From: Nigrospora sphaerica
Lineage: Eukaryota; Ascomycota; Sordariomycetes; Amphisphaeriales; Apiosporaceae
Assembly (NCBI GenBank): GCA_018287875.1
Contig: JAGVVL010000013.1
Coordinates: 3,658,001-3,722,000 of the forward strand
Direction: 5' to 3'
DNA: 64,000 nucleotides
A model generated the notes under the pieces. That model was not told the DNA's origin. It worked only from the letters and a program-made list of their open reading frames with translations, and ran no database searches. A program made the translations under genes and the position numbers. Each line of letters opens with the position of its first letter. Within the stretch, counting starts at the first letter, position 1. Below, piece after piece: positions 22,601-34,229 of the stretch.

Positions 22601-25600
22601 GAACGCTGACTTCAGCTCAGATTCAAAGCAAAGCATGGTGCTGCGGGAATAAGGAGAACGAGCTGCCGGAACAAGGCACTCGGGGGCCTAAAGGTGGCGT
22701 AAGATGCGTCCGCCCTGACATTTCACGAGCAGAGAGCGGCCAGCAGACGGCGTCAGCTCCCAGCCGGGCTAGGCACGGTTTCCAAGGTAGTTCCTTGGAT
22801 AAGTACTTCTTTACACAGGGGCCAAGGCGCTTTACGCACGTGGGGATTGGCTATGCTTGCTGGCCTGCCACGCGAGCCCGCGATGGATGTTAGCCTGTCA
22901 TATCGTCGCCACCACCGCCAGTCTAGCCGGCTGCTCTCCCGATGGCAGTTGGCAGTTTGGTTTGGTGCCGATGCCAAGCACGACTTTTCCCTCGAAGAGA
23001 GTACTTGCACACTTGGCCCTCCCGCCCGGAATATGTCAAATCCTGGGTATTGAGCTTCCTACCCGTCGTGGCATTCACCAGCAGGATTCTGAACAGCCCG
23101 GCCCCCCTCGTCGCCTCACGCTCGTCATCCCTCCTCCGTCGCGATGCTCAGCTGCTCTGGGCCTGCTTGTCCAGCTGGGCCCTGGAGCGTGGTGGCATTG
23201 GGGCCTCTCTGAAGTGTTGCTTGTGCCTAGGCGTGCACGCGCGCGTGCGCCTCTACCACTTGTTTCGTCGACTCCCGGGAACCGCTGAGCCGGCCTTCGA
23301 TGGGCCTGGGAGCCCCCCCCCCCCCTTCTTTTTCTTCCTCTCGTCTCTCCAAGTGGTGTGATCTCAATGACACGCTCGACGCCAACGGAGGAGGGAGGAG
23401 AACTCTGCCGACTCAGCGTCTGGGTCGCAGTAGGGATGTGTCGGGAGGGGAGCGAGCCAAGGGCGCTTCTGTTCCCTCGACTCCGTCGTGTCTTAGGGCA
23501 GGGGACCGACGTGATGTGGGTTCCCGCATCCACCCCTCCCCCCTCTTCCCCAGAGAGCAGGTAAAGGACGCGGCGATCGGCATGCCGGGGCGGGAGGGAT
23601 CCGGGCAGTGGCTCTGGACACAAAGACGGATGGACACGGAGACAGGATCCGAGGTCGCTGCTACACGCCATCGATTGCCTCGCCTCCGTTGTCCAGAACT
23701 GGGGGCGTCGACAGGACCCCCCCCCTTCATCAAGTCCCTTGGCGAGTACTCATTCTCAGATCTACGCACGTCAGGTTGTGTTGCGATAGTGAGACGGCCA
23801 AGCAGTGGTTCTTGAGGTACAAATCAAGATGTCACAGGGTACGTGCAAGTCAATAATATGCGACGTTTAATCAATTTTGTATTTTCAGTCGACTATGTTT
23901 TTCTTTTTTCTTTTCTCTTCGAGGCACGAGACGAGGTGTCAGCGAATTCCTTCTGTCCCTAGGACAAGACTCATCAACCAAACTTCCTTGACCGCATCAT
24001 GGGTGTGGTCTTCTCGTCCATGAGGAACGTTATACATTGCTTCTGCGCTCTCGTCCGACTTCTTGTTGTGTGCTCCTCGCTCATCACAACCAAGGCATTG
24101 CTCCCTAGCAATTCCTCACCCCTGAACAACACCGCCCATCTCGCCCATACCATCGTACCAGTCGTAACAGAAAAAATGTGGAAGTGCCCATCTGTTGAGG
24201 CGTAAGCAGCTGAGAAGAAAGACAGCAACCCAAACATTACACCAGCAACGAAGCCACCCTGCCGAATTGGTCGTTTTCTAGCATGCCCAGACCCGGGAGT
24301 ACATCTAGAGGGCAATGAAAAAATCAAAGAGAACAATGCAGCCGAAACCAACCCGTCGGGCCATGAGACTGCTCCACAGGCTTCCATCATACGAGCCGAG
24401 AAGGGGGATTGTGTGAAGCTGTGATGGCGCCATGTCCCAGGACCGAATCTCAAAACATGGGACGTCGGCAAATGATACGCCGGACAAGAAAAGCAAAGAA
24501 CAACCCCGATTTTTGATCCGTGACCGTATGCATGCAACCTGGTGCTGTTGCCGGTCCACAACTTTTTATTCCGAAAGCCTCCGAAGCAGAGGCTTTGTTG
24601 AACCCTCTAGGGGATGAAAAAAACAGAACAAGGACCTGGCCGCGGGAACCCATCGGTAACAAGTCCTGGCGCAAGGGCAATCGTTCCTGACCACGCAGCC
24701 AGTTCGGAATGGGCCGTTGGGAAAGCCCCCGGGGCAACACCTGGGCGAGTCGCGTCACGGCCCGGGTGTGGGCTGGTTCGGCTGGCCAGGTTATGAAAGA
24801 TCCGGCAGAATCCGGAAATGGTGACAATGGCGTCGATTTTGCCAATGATGCGCCCAGGTGTAGGAAGGAGAAAAGGGTAGCGAATGACGTGACGATGGGC
24901 AGAGACCATCGCGAGATGTTTTGAACGCCAGTAAGACTCAATTTTGCCACCCGTCTGAGCAAAAATGCAAAAAAGAGGAGCCATATTCTATGACGATGAA
25001 CTCCAGGCCGACGAGGGGGAATTACCAAAACCGAAAACGCCAATTAGAAATGATATCGATGCGAAAAGTCGTAAACAACCAGGGACCGAGACGGAGTCGA
25101 TTCGAAATCACACTGGAATCGCGAGCGGCGGAGCGGGAAGCCACTGGACAAGGGTAGAGCGTTGCACTTCACGTCGTCTGGAAAGGCCGAGGATCGGGGA
25201 AACCAGTCACGCAAAATTCGGGTCCAAGTCCAAGGGGGGTATTGCATCTCGTGAATTAGGTGGGACTCGTCGTCTGTAGGTCTGTCGGTACCTGGAGTCG
25301 GAAACAGTGGGGGTATCTGAATAGCAAATGTACGTGTCTGAATATGCCGTGGAAAATGTCCAAGAGGACTTATTCGTGATGCTGCAAGCCGCAGCCCAGT
25401 CGAACGTCTTGAGCAGACGCTGGGCCGAAACGCCGGTCAAAGGCAGCCGTGCGTAGAGCACTTGATCGAAAAATGGAAAATGATCATGAACTCCAAAGTC
25501 GTAGACAGAGCAGATAGGACATTGTCCATACAAGCCTTGTCGCTCACCGTGGAGAAAATCGACGTCCCGTGGGTGTCTGCTGCTCCCAAATGTGCGTTGC

Positions 25601-25706
25601 TTTCGTAAGATGGGGGGATGGCATGGAAGGCAAGGCTGCAGAGGGGAAATGTCCGTCGCCAACACTGCCTTCCATGACCAGATGTCCACTCTGTCGTGAG
25701 CCACCC
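19681..25706. other. Gene-poor 6 kb, no convincing gene
   Basis: No reading frame here has a domain, signal peptide or consistent codon bias. The longest (about 200 codons at 23075-23671 and at 23974-24561, minus) overlap other frames and look random. A C14 run followed by CT-rich sequence sits at about 23308-23345. The roughly 600 bases before 25706 are probably the 3' UTR of the cyclin gene. Confidence 0.45.
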
Positions 25707-26762
25707 TTAACCCATGACGGGCTGGCCGTAGGGGTTGTGGTGAAAGTAGTGAGCCGGCTTGTGGAGGGTCGCCATGCAGGAGTGGCAACTGCACTCGGCA
25801 ACGTGGTTGTCCCATGGACCCATACCACCGTAGTGTCCATAAAACGAGGGCTGGAAATGGTGGCTGCCACGGTTGCCGTACGAGTTGCGGTTCTGGTGCG
25901 GCATGTTGGATGCATGGTAGGAACGGTTATTGGCGTAACCGGCCGAGACAGCCGAGCCGAACCACTCGTTGTAGCGCGAGTTAAGCGAAGCAGCCGAGTT
26001 GAGGTACTCGGGAGTGCCATAGCCCGAGTCGGGGGGCGTCAAAGGATCAGCAGACCACGTAGTCTGGAACTGAGCACCATGCCACGAGTTCTCGCGAGGG
26101 CGGTACGACTTGGCCCGAGCCAGCTGAAGCTGCTCGAAGTCGCTGATTTCTTCGGGAGTCCAGCCCTCGTAGGCCAGAGGGTGGTGAACGTGAGGACGAG
26201 CATCGCCGCGAAGCGAAGTGACGAGTGGAGTAAGACGCTCGCGGGCAGCCTGGGATTGGTGACGCGCAACCAGCTGCTCCTGCTTCTTGTTCGCCTGCCA
26301 CTCCTTCCAGTTGGTCAACCAGGCCTTGTAGTCGCCGCTGCGGTCGAGGTCGACGTAAAGGCACCAATCCATCATCTGGAGCCACTCGCTCTCCATGGTG
26401 TTCAGTTCCTGCACGGCGATTCCACTAACCTCGGCCCAGGACCGATTTTGGAAGGTGTTGTCGTCGAGGAACTTGCTGCCAAGCAGAAGCGAGACGGTCA
26501 GCATGCGCCAGACCAGGCCCTCGTTCGCCTTGAAGGGAGTAGCGACCGCGTTGAGGGTGTTTACTCTCTTGGCCAGATAGTTCATGCCGAGGAGAATGGT
26601 GGTGCTGGGCAGCCTCGTCGAGGAGAGAATCTGGGACACGAACTTCCGGAAGGCAGTCGTGACCGAGGAGTTCGGCATAACGATTCGCATCGCCATCTCG
26701 GCAACGTACTCAGTCATGACGTCGACCTCATAATCGAGGACGGCACACACGCCACCGGGCAT
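25707..26762 (-). CDS. Pho80/PCL-like cyclin (Mug80 type)
   Basis: One exon of 351 aa from the ATG at 26762 (MPGGVCAVLDYEVDVM). The cyclin box covers about residues 10-137, with FRKFVSQILSSTRLPSTTILLGMNYL, VWRMLTVSLLLGSKFLDDNTFQNRSW and WLQMMDWCLYVDL. This is the pattern of Pho80/Pcl-type cyclins, which partner Pho85-like kinases; S. pombe Mug80 is a relative. A WLTNWKEWQANKK helix follows, then a long disordered part rich in Asn, Gly, His and Tyr with TPPDSGYGTPE, a possible kinase target. The tail has a CSCHSC cluster near residue 330. The frame remains open upstream to 27152 but that part does not look like cyclin. An extra 5' coding exon cannot be excluded. Confidence 0.83.
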   Translation of the reverse strand: MPGGVCAVLDYEVDVMTEYVAEMAMRIVMPNSSVTTAFRKFVSQILSSTRLPSTTILLGMNYLAKRVNTLNAVATPFKANEGLVWRMLTVSLLLGSKFLDDNTFQNRSWAEVSGIAVQELNTMESEWLQMMDWCLYVDLDRSGDYKAWLTNWKEWQANKKQEQLVARHQSQAARERLTPLVTSLRGDARPHVHHPLAYEGWTPEEISDFEQLQLARAKSYRPRENSWHGAQFQTTWSADPLTPPDSGYGTPEYLNSAASLNSRYNEWFGSAVSAGYANNRSYHASNMPHQNRNSYGNRGSHHFQPSFYGHYGGMGPWDNHVAECSCHSCMATLHKPAHYFHHNPYGQPVMG

Positions 26763-28700
26763 TGTTGCGGTTGGGAGGGGGGTTGCTCCGTCAAAGATCT
26801 CGGCGTGACCTTTGTCGGAGATGAAGGCGATCGATCTACTTCGAGCGCCTGGGAGGACAGGGAAAGCACGGAAGAGTGGTACGGGCCACAACCTGCTGTC
26901 GAAAGGTCCAGGGCCGAAGAGATGACGGGAACGCGAGGATGTCGGGAAGGATTTAAACCCTACTGAGATCCACCAGCCATAGAGGTGGGATTCGATACCG
27001 TCTGGATGAAGGGGACCGATGACTTGGATGCGGCAGGTAAGCGAATGTTGCTTTGTTCGTGAGAACGGACCGTTCGGGTGTACCGAGAGGTTCGGGATGC
27101 AGATGTACAAGGAAGCTGCGTGTGAGCCGACTCGGAGATAACTGCACAGCAAGTGTTGCAGTGCAAGATGAGGTAGAAAGCTCGAGTCTGACAGTCAAGT
27201 CGACCAACGAAGCGTGTATACCGGAATGCGGACGGGACTGAAATATCACCCAGTCGGCTTAGGGTTGTTCGAGGAGGGAAGAACTCTAAAACACTGATTT
27301 CATTGTCCCGCGGTTAGTATGGTCGGCCTTGTTCGCGTAAGGTCGGACAATGATACAGAGGGCGTGACGAGGATGGAGTGGAGGGACTGGGCACAGGCGC
27401 CTTGAGCCGGAGGAATCCCTGATCGGTATGGTGCGGCAGGCCGGGTGCTTTGTCCGACTCAAGCAATGCTGGGATGCGTTGCGACGTGTCGACGTGATGG
27501 GACGGGACGGGCTGGTCGGAGACAAGGATATAAAGAAACGGGGGAGAGGCCTGGGGCGGCCGAGGGAAACAATAGTGGACAGGAATCGTGTGCGCGCGCG
27601 GAGGCGGAGAGGAGGATAGGGCGTGCGGGAAGGGCAAAGAAAAACAAGTCGCGCGCGAGTTTGGAAGAAGGCGTCGGCGGGAGGGAGGCGCACGAGTCGC
27701 GTGGTTGGGTTTTTCTCAGGACCGGGATGCGATGGCGACGGTCCAAACACTCGGAAATGAAAAAGAGCAGCTCTGCGTGTCGAGTGGGCGGACAGACTCG
27801 AGGCTCGCCGGTCCAGATTGAAGAGGTGTGGTGGAGACGTAGTGTCTCTTTCAGGGCGAGCGAGGCAATGCCCAGCGCAGGCAAGGGGAGTTGACGGGTG
27901 CTTGGGCGTGGGCGGTGCGGAGGGTGACGAGCAGAGTAGGAAGAATCACTCACCTGAAGTAATAATCGTGACGATGCAAGAAAAGGGAAGGGGAGAGGAG
28001 AGGCGCGGTGCTGCGATCGTGGGATTCCGAGGCAGTCGCCGACGTCTCGAGAAGAAAGAAGTCGGGAAGGTCGAAGATCCTCTTGCTGGGCGAGGGTCGC
28101 GTCGCAAAAGAAGACGGGGTGACGTCCGTTGGGCCGCGCGCGCAACGGTAAAGAGGAAGGTGCGAGGGTGCGCGAGGTGTGAGTGGGCGGGTGGGTGCAA
28201 GGGCGGACGGTGCTGTAAGCGCGCAAGGCGTCGGACGTTTGCTCTTTTTGCCCCGAAGCACAGGCGTTTTCTGCACAGCAACCGGCTGTTCAGGCACACA
28301 CACACTCACGCGGGCGACCAACTCGAGGCTTCGGCTTCGGCTTCGGCTTCTGCTGCGACTTCTCTTCTTCGTCTTCTCTTTCGTCTCGCCCCGGGAGCCG
28401 AGGAGAGAAAACCTGAATCCTGACTGACTTCGAGGACCTCTGGTGAACGGAATTCGGTCGAGGTCTCGTTGTCGGGCTTTGTCGCGGATGTCGAGGTGAA
28501 GGAGGGAGATGAAGAGAGAGAAACAGGCTCGGGCAGGGAGAGGGAGAGAGAGCGGAAGGGGAAGGGAGAGTTTGATGGGGTAGAGACGGGGGGGGGTGGT
28601 TGAGGAAAAGGGCAGGGAGAGAAAAACGACCAATTGTGGAGATCGTGGTGGTGATGAAGCACAGCAGCCAGCCCCGGGACGGACCCAGCAGCAGGAAAGA
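26763..28700 (-). promoter_or_regulatory. Probable long, spliced 5' leader and promoter of the cyclin gene
   Basis: Read on the minus strand this is a continuous C/T-rich tract, as in fungal leaders. It contains a perfect donor (CAG|GTGAGT, exon end at 27954). A good acceptor (gatatttCAG, exon resuming at 27237) would remove a 716-nt intron. Four copies of GGCTTC lie at 28327-28350. Frames of more than 200 codons exist here but are Pro/Ser/Arg-rich readings of the CT-rich tract and are not called genes. Confidence 0.4.
28327..28350. repeat. (GGCTTC)4 tandem repeat
   Basis: Four perfect 6-bp copies on the plus strand, inside the presumed cyclin leader or promoter. Confidence 0.9.
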
Positions 28701-28872
28701 GTGTGTCGTTCCTACGCGGATGGGATGGGATGGATCTTCTGGGAGGGATGGGATGGATCACTGGATCCAGCGTATGCGGTCTACGGGGCGGGTAGTGGGG
28801 GGGCGTCAGAGAGCCAGCCTGTGGCCGACTGCCCCCGGGGGCTACGACTGTCTCTTCGCTCGGGCTACTGTT

Positions 28873-28883
28873 GCCGCCGCCGC

Positions 28884-28923
<40 letters not shown>
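28873..28923. repeat. (GCC)4 then (GCT)13 trinucleotide repeat
   Basis: Thirteen uninterrupted GCT units at 28885-28923, preceded by GCC units. The minus strand reads (AGC)n. It lies upstream of the presumed cyclin leader. Confidence 0.95.
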
Positions 28924-28925
<2 letters not shown>

Positions 28926-31900
28926 TTGGTACCTCTGTTACTGGCTTCTGCGTTGTAGTGCTGGCTGGCTGCAGCGGGGGGCAACGAAATAGACATGGAT
29001 GGTCCAGCAGGAAGTGAGATCCAGGATGGGCGGGTGGAGGAGCAGATGGATGGGGTGGATGAAGGAATGGGTACGGGTATGGGTACGGGCATGGGCAAGG
29101 ATGGGTGGATGGACAGGGTGAGCGGTCGTGGATGGATGGGCCGGCACCAGTTGACCAGCAGCAGGAGCCATCGTTAGTCACCGCGCAGCAGCAGCCACAC
29201 AGCAGCGAGAGCAAGCGACCGGAAAAAGTACCAGCTTGGAGCCCAGTAACCTTGACTGGACGGACCCGTCCGCTTCCCACCTCTCGCTCTCCTCGCCCAG
29301 CGGCCAGACATGAACAGAAAGAAGCACACGCACACACCTTCGGAGTGTCCCTGGGGGGGCCGGGGTCGACCATAGTCAGTCAATACGTACATCCATCCAT
29401 CCCATCCTCCACCCAGGTTTGCCTGGGCACAGCCCAAAGATCGTGGACCGCCGTACACCGTAAGTACACACACATGGGATACCCTACGGAATACATGCGC
29501 GCACACGCCTACACCTAGGTATTAACGTATCATACACGCGCGCTCTCTCTCCCTTCCTCCTTACCCCCCCTTTCAGGGACGTAGCATGAACACATTTACG
29601 CACACACAAACATAACCCATACACAAAAATAACACATATACGCACGTGGGATCGCTACCGTTGCTGGTACTGGCGAAACCAACCCGACCATGGCAACCGC
29701 AGTCATGGCCTCGCGCAGGCTCGCTTGCTCGTGTCCCAAACCACCCCATCCACCCCCAAAAAAGCAGGGCCGCCGAAACTGGTGCTGCAGGGTGTTTGGT
29801 GTGTGCTTGCGCTGCCAAGGGAAACCGTATGAGTCGTACACTTTTTCGCGGAGCAAGGAATCGCGTTTGGGCGTCCCAGCACCCCGGCTCTGGACCCCGG
29901 GACCCAAAACGCGAAGAAAACGGAGCTAAGCCAGGATAGGGACTGATTTCTCTCTTTTTTTTTTTTTCTGACTCTGCTTCTTTGATATCACTAAGGCTTC
30001 TAGGGCTCTCTGCTACTATGGTTGCCCGCCACGGCGACTACGTATGCGTACCTCTTTAGGTAGCGCTTTCTTACAAATCAGTCCGGTAGCGCGGTACTTA
30101 GATACCTACACATGGAACCGTACATAACGGGGCCGGCACTGGGATACGGAAAGGGAAGGTTGGTGTGAAGTGAGCGCTTGGCCAGGCCATTTTTCATGGG
30201 CCTGGCCGCCCGAGAGGAGTCTTGGGCCAAGGTCTGGTCCGTCATCCGTCCCCATCGTCCTATGCACGCCCATAGAAGCGAACAGGCGGAGAGCAGGCAG
30301 CCTAAAAAAAATCGCATGCTGGGAACCGCCAACGGGCAAAAAAGGCCCCCAGGCTCCACCGTCTGCACACCAATCTATCCCACGCTCCCCACGGCCTTCG
30401 TAATCTCTCCCCCAGCGCGTTATGCCATCACGATCCTCGCTTCCTTCGGCGCCGGTGCACTTTACGTTGTCACGTTATTGTCTTCCGGCGCCTCGCGTTA
30501 TCTCGCTACGGACAGGCTGAGGTGGGCGGCCCTATTGTTCCGGCGTCGCATTCGGGAACGATAGCCCTCTCCTCAGGTGGCGCCGGCGAGGGCTGGTGGT
30601 ATTCAAGAAAGTCGCCTTCCCCCCGCACACCACCCTCCCACTGCCCCAATGCTGTCATTTAACGCGGACGGCCTAGGCTTGGACATGGGAGTCTGCGGAC
30701 GGAATGCGACGGTCCAATACGCGCGCGTACGCCTTGTGCTTGATTCATCCCCCCGGGTGGGCGATGGTGGTCATCGAGCTGCAGAATGACACAGCATCGA
30801 AAACAAGTCAGTTGGAAGGGGCAAAAGAAGGGGAGGAGAAACCCCTGCGGGCCGCCTGACGATCGGGAGGGTGAGAGAATCCGAATGAAGCGATGAGACC
30901 AGAAAGAGTTTAGGGAGGGAAAAAACCCTTCAGCCGTGTTGCAAGACTAACCAGACGGGTCCAGTCACACTATTGGGCGGTAGCGTTCCAGTTTTGCGAT
31001 TGGCCTCTCTCACCGACTTCGTGGTCGCTGTAGTGTGCTCAGAGCTGACCGCATACCCTTTCTCGTTAGTAGTGGGCCATGGCTCACGTTAAGCCCATGA
31101 GGTTGCCAATGCGTACCCCCTTGCTACATCCCCCCCCCTTCACAAAGACCAGGCTGCGGCCGGTCGTTGCCCGGAGCAGCCTCGCGTACGTGCCGGATCC
31201 GTTGGCCTGAAAAGGCAGTGTCATCGGGTTAGCGCGTTCCGGAGCCTGGTCATCCCATCTTCAAGGGGGGGGGGAAGAAAGAAAAAAGACGAACGGGCAG
31301 ACGCGGGTACACATACATCACACATACTGAGCGCACACATGCTGGCCACTTTCGCCCACTTCATGGCCACCGCCCACCGCCATCTGGCAAAGTTTGGCGT
31401 TGGCCTCAGCCTCGCCCATCTTCCTGTTTGGCGGTAGGAAATAGTTCCTGAGGGTTCAAATGGGCGCGTGTACATTGTTGCACCCCCTCCCGCTGCCTCT
31501 GCCTTCAGGCTCTTCAGGGTTGTAGGCATGGCTGCTCCAGCAGCCGAGCCCTAAAGAGCAGCGCGGCATCCCATGCCGACACGAGACGGAGTCATATTAT
31601 TATTAGCGACGCGTCCGTCCATTTTTCGATGAACCCTCCCGTCCCCCCAAGCTCGAGGCTGGAGCGAACAAAATCCATGCGCTCACCTCCCTCTGCTTAG
31701 TGCGTACCAGCCCACCTGGCCAACCAAAACCAAGTCATCTCGAGCGATCGGCGGCGGGCTCGCGCACCGCTAAAACTGGACCAATTCCCAGGCTGTCCAT
31801 CCATCGACCCTCCAGGGGTCCCGAGCCGGGCAGCAGGTACACACTGTCGACAAATACGGCAAGCTCGTGATCTAATTCGGGCATCCTCTCTCTGTACCTG

Positions 31901-34209
31901 GATATCCGGGGGACGGCCGAGGATCAACAGAGGATAGATATTGCGCGTCGCTCATTCGCGAACGCGACGCTGAACACGAATCGCTTTATTCTTGCCGAGG
32001 TCCTTAGGCAATAGTCGTATATTCGACACTGTGTATACGGAGCGGTACCCTTCCTTCATTTGGCCACGAACCGTTGACTATGCTGCTCATGTCCTCGAGC
32101 TCTGCCAGCCGGGCTGTGCCCACAATACGGACAGCAAGTACGGCCGCACTGGTGCATCTGAGATGGAGGAGAGCAGAATCTTTGCAACGTGCCAACCTCC
32201 ATTTTTGGGTCTTGGCCGTGGCATCTACTGGTGGGACCCCGTAGAGGTTGCCAGGGGTCCAGGATGAAATCCAGTCATTTCCCTTGGCATCGCACGCCGT
32301 TCTGCCCGTCAAGCCCGTGTTCTGATGCCCGCCGCGTCTTTTCTGTCTTTTGGGGGGTTTTGGTCGTGTCTCCCGTTCCTACGATCTTTTCTTATTTGAA
32401 AAAAAAAAACCGGAACTTTACGCACTAGCGTCCAGGGTCTTTCCAGGTGCTCGGAATCGTTGCTCACCTGCACATAGAGCTAGCGACTCGTGCGAAACAG
32501 TGACTGTTGGGCTGGAACTGGCTAGCTGGGCTTCGCGTATCGCATACAACCATCCATATTCGCTCAGTTGCTTTCGTTTGCGTCGGTTCACGACTGGGTG
32601 TCGGCCGCCAGTGGATGCTGCCCCGGGGTGTTTCCCTGTGGCCAGTAGTGACGATTGGTGCTCCGGCGATGGAGCAGCCGTGTCGTGGCCGGCTACGCAA
32701 TCCGCCGTGACCCAAGGGTTTGTCCCGGCGGCGAAGCTCGCGATCGGGGCGGAGCACCACTCCGCATACAGGTAGCATCTCCTTACCTTTCCCTGCCTGG
32801 CTCTGGTTACGTCGGTGCCTGCCCGTGCTCGATTGCGTAACTCTGCCGCAGCTTTTCTTGACGTGGGTGTGGGTGTTGCTGAATCATTCAACTGTGCCGA
32901 CAACACGTACCTCGCGCCCCCAGGTACACTCGCCCTAAATGGCTGCTACCGGACGAGAGGGGGGGGATGTAGTTCGGAAACCCGAGCTGACATGGATGGC
33001 GGTTAAACAGGTGCACGGCGGCCGGAGGGTGGCTGTCGGATCACTTATGTGCCTTCCCATGATGGAAGTGCATCCCCGTGGAGGGCGAGAAGGCAGAAAG
33101 GCGAGACATTGGGATCCCTGACAACTGGGCGGGAGGGGGCCGCGTCCCCCGTGCCCAGCTCTGCTTGGTGTTCACGGGATCCATCCAACTGTTGCGCGTG
33201 GGCGGGACTGCGCTGCCGCTCGCCCAAGCCACCACCCACCCGGTGTGACAGCGACAGGTTGCTGGTGACTGCCCCGATGCCTGCCAAGCTGGCGGGTACA
33301 TGGTGAGATGGCCTTGGTGCTGGTGTCGAGCAGAGCATGGCAATTTGGAAGCTCGAGTGCTGCTTCAGGTACAGGTGAGCTAGTTTCTACATCACAGCAC
33401 CTGCCTACTTTAGGCACTTACAGAACGCACTGTAATGAACGGATTGCCATGTACTGCATATAGCCAGGACATACATGCTTCATGAGCGTGCGCGCACGGG
33501 TTCAATACCGTTTCAGACGGACACACGGCGCACCTACCCTGACATCAGACGAGGGTCGAGGGGACAGCGACAGTGACAGCGCAATCTCTGGCAGTGCAAC
33601 ATGCTCGGGCACAAGTGCGCATAAGAGTTACATGGCCGAGGAGGGGGCGTGTGATCTACTGTGTTCAGGGCGTCCCCAGCGTCGGCATAGTCATACGAAA
33701 AGGCCATACAGGACAGTGTACAGTCCAGGTCCAGTCCCTTGGGTCGCTGCACCGACGACGGCATTGACGGTGGTTTTTGGACACCGTACGTACCGTACCG
33801 TCATTCCCGCCAGGTCGAGTCGAGTCGAGGTGAGATCGACTGGAAACGGATTCTCAATCGGTAAAGGCGCCCCTACCAGGTGGTATTAGGTCATCTCCAC
33901 CTGCAACTTTGTACTGCAAATCCAGCGGGGAGCCGCCGGGGGCTTGTGCGCCGATGAGCCCTGGGCCGAGGGGGACGGTGGATCAAACGGGCTTTCTCTT
34001 GCTCCCGTTCATCCCGGTTCCATTAGGTCCAGCCATGGATTCCGCACTCCAGGCGTCGTGATCCATTCCCGTCGCGTGGATATGCCCTTCGCCGATGCCC
34101 TATGCCGCGCGCGGTTTAGCAGGAACCGATCGACATTTGCGACTCTTTCCACCAGCATTCCCTCCCTTTCGAGTCGGTCCCATCGAAACCTGCCCGTCTG
34201 CCTTCCCGA

Positions 34210-34229
34210 CCCTGCCCTGCCCTGCCCTG
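34210..34229. repeat. (CCCTG)4 tandem repeat
   Basis: Four perfect 5-bp copies followed by CCCTAG. Confidence 0.9.

Noticed and set aside
23974..24561. 195-codon minus frame with some hydrophobic stretches
   Set aside because: No domain, and stops and alternative frames of similar length lie all around. Possibly cyclin 3' flank.
27459..28633. Two overlapping minus frames of 255 and 227 codons upstream of the cyclin
   Set aside because: Both read Pro/Ser/Arg/Leu from a C/T-rich tract and end around a clear splice donor; better explained as leader.
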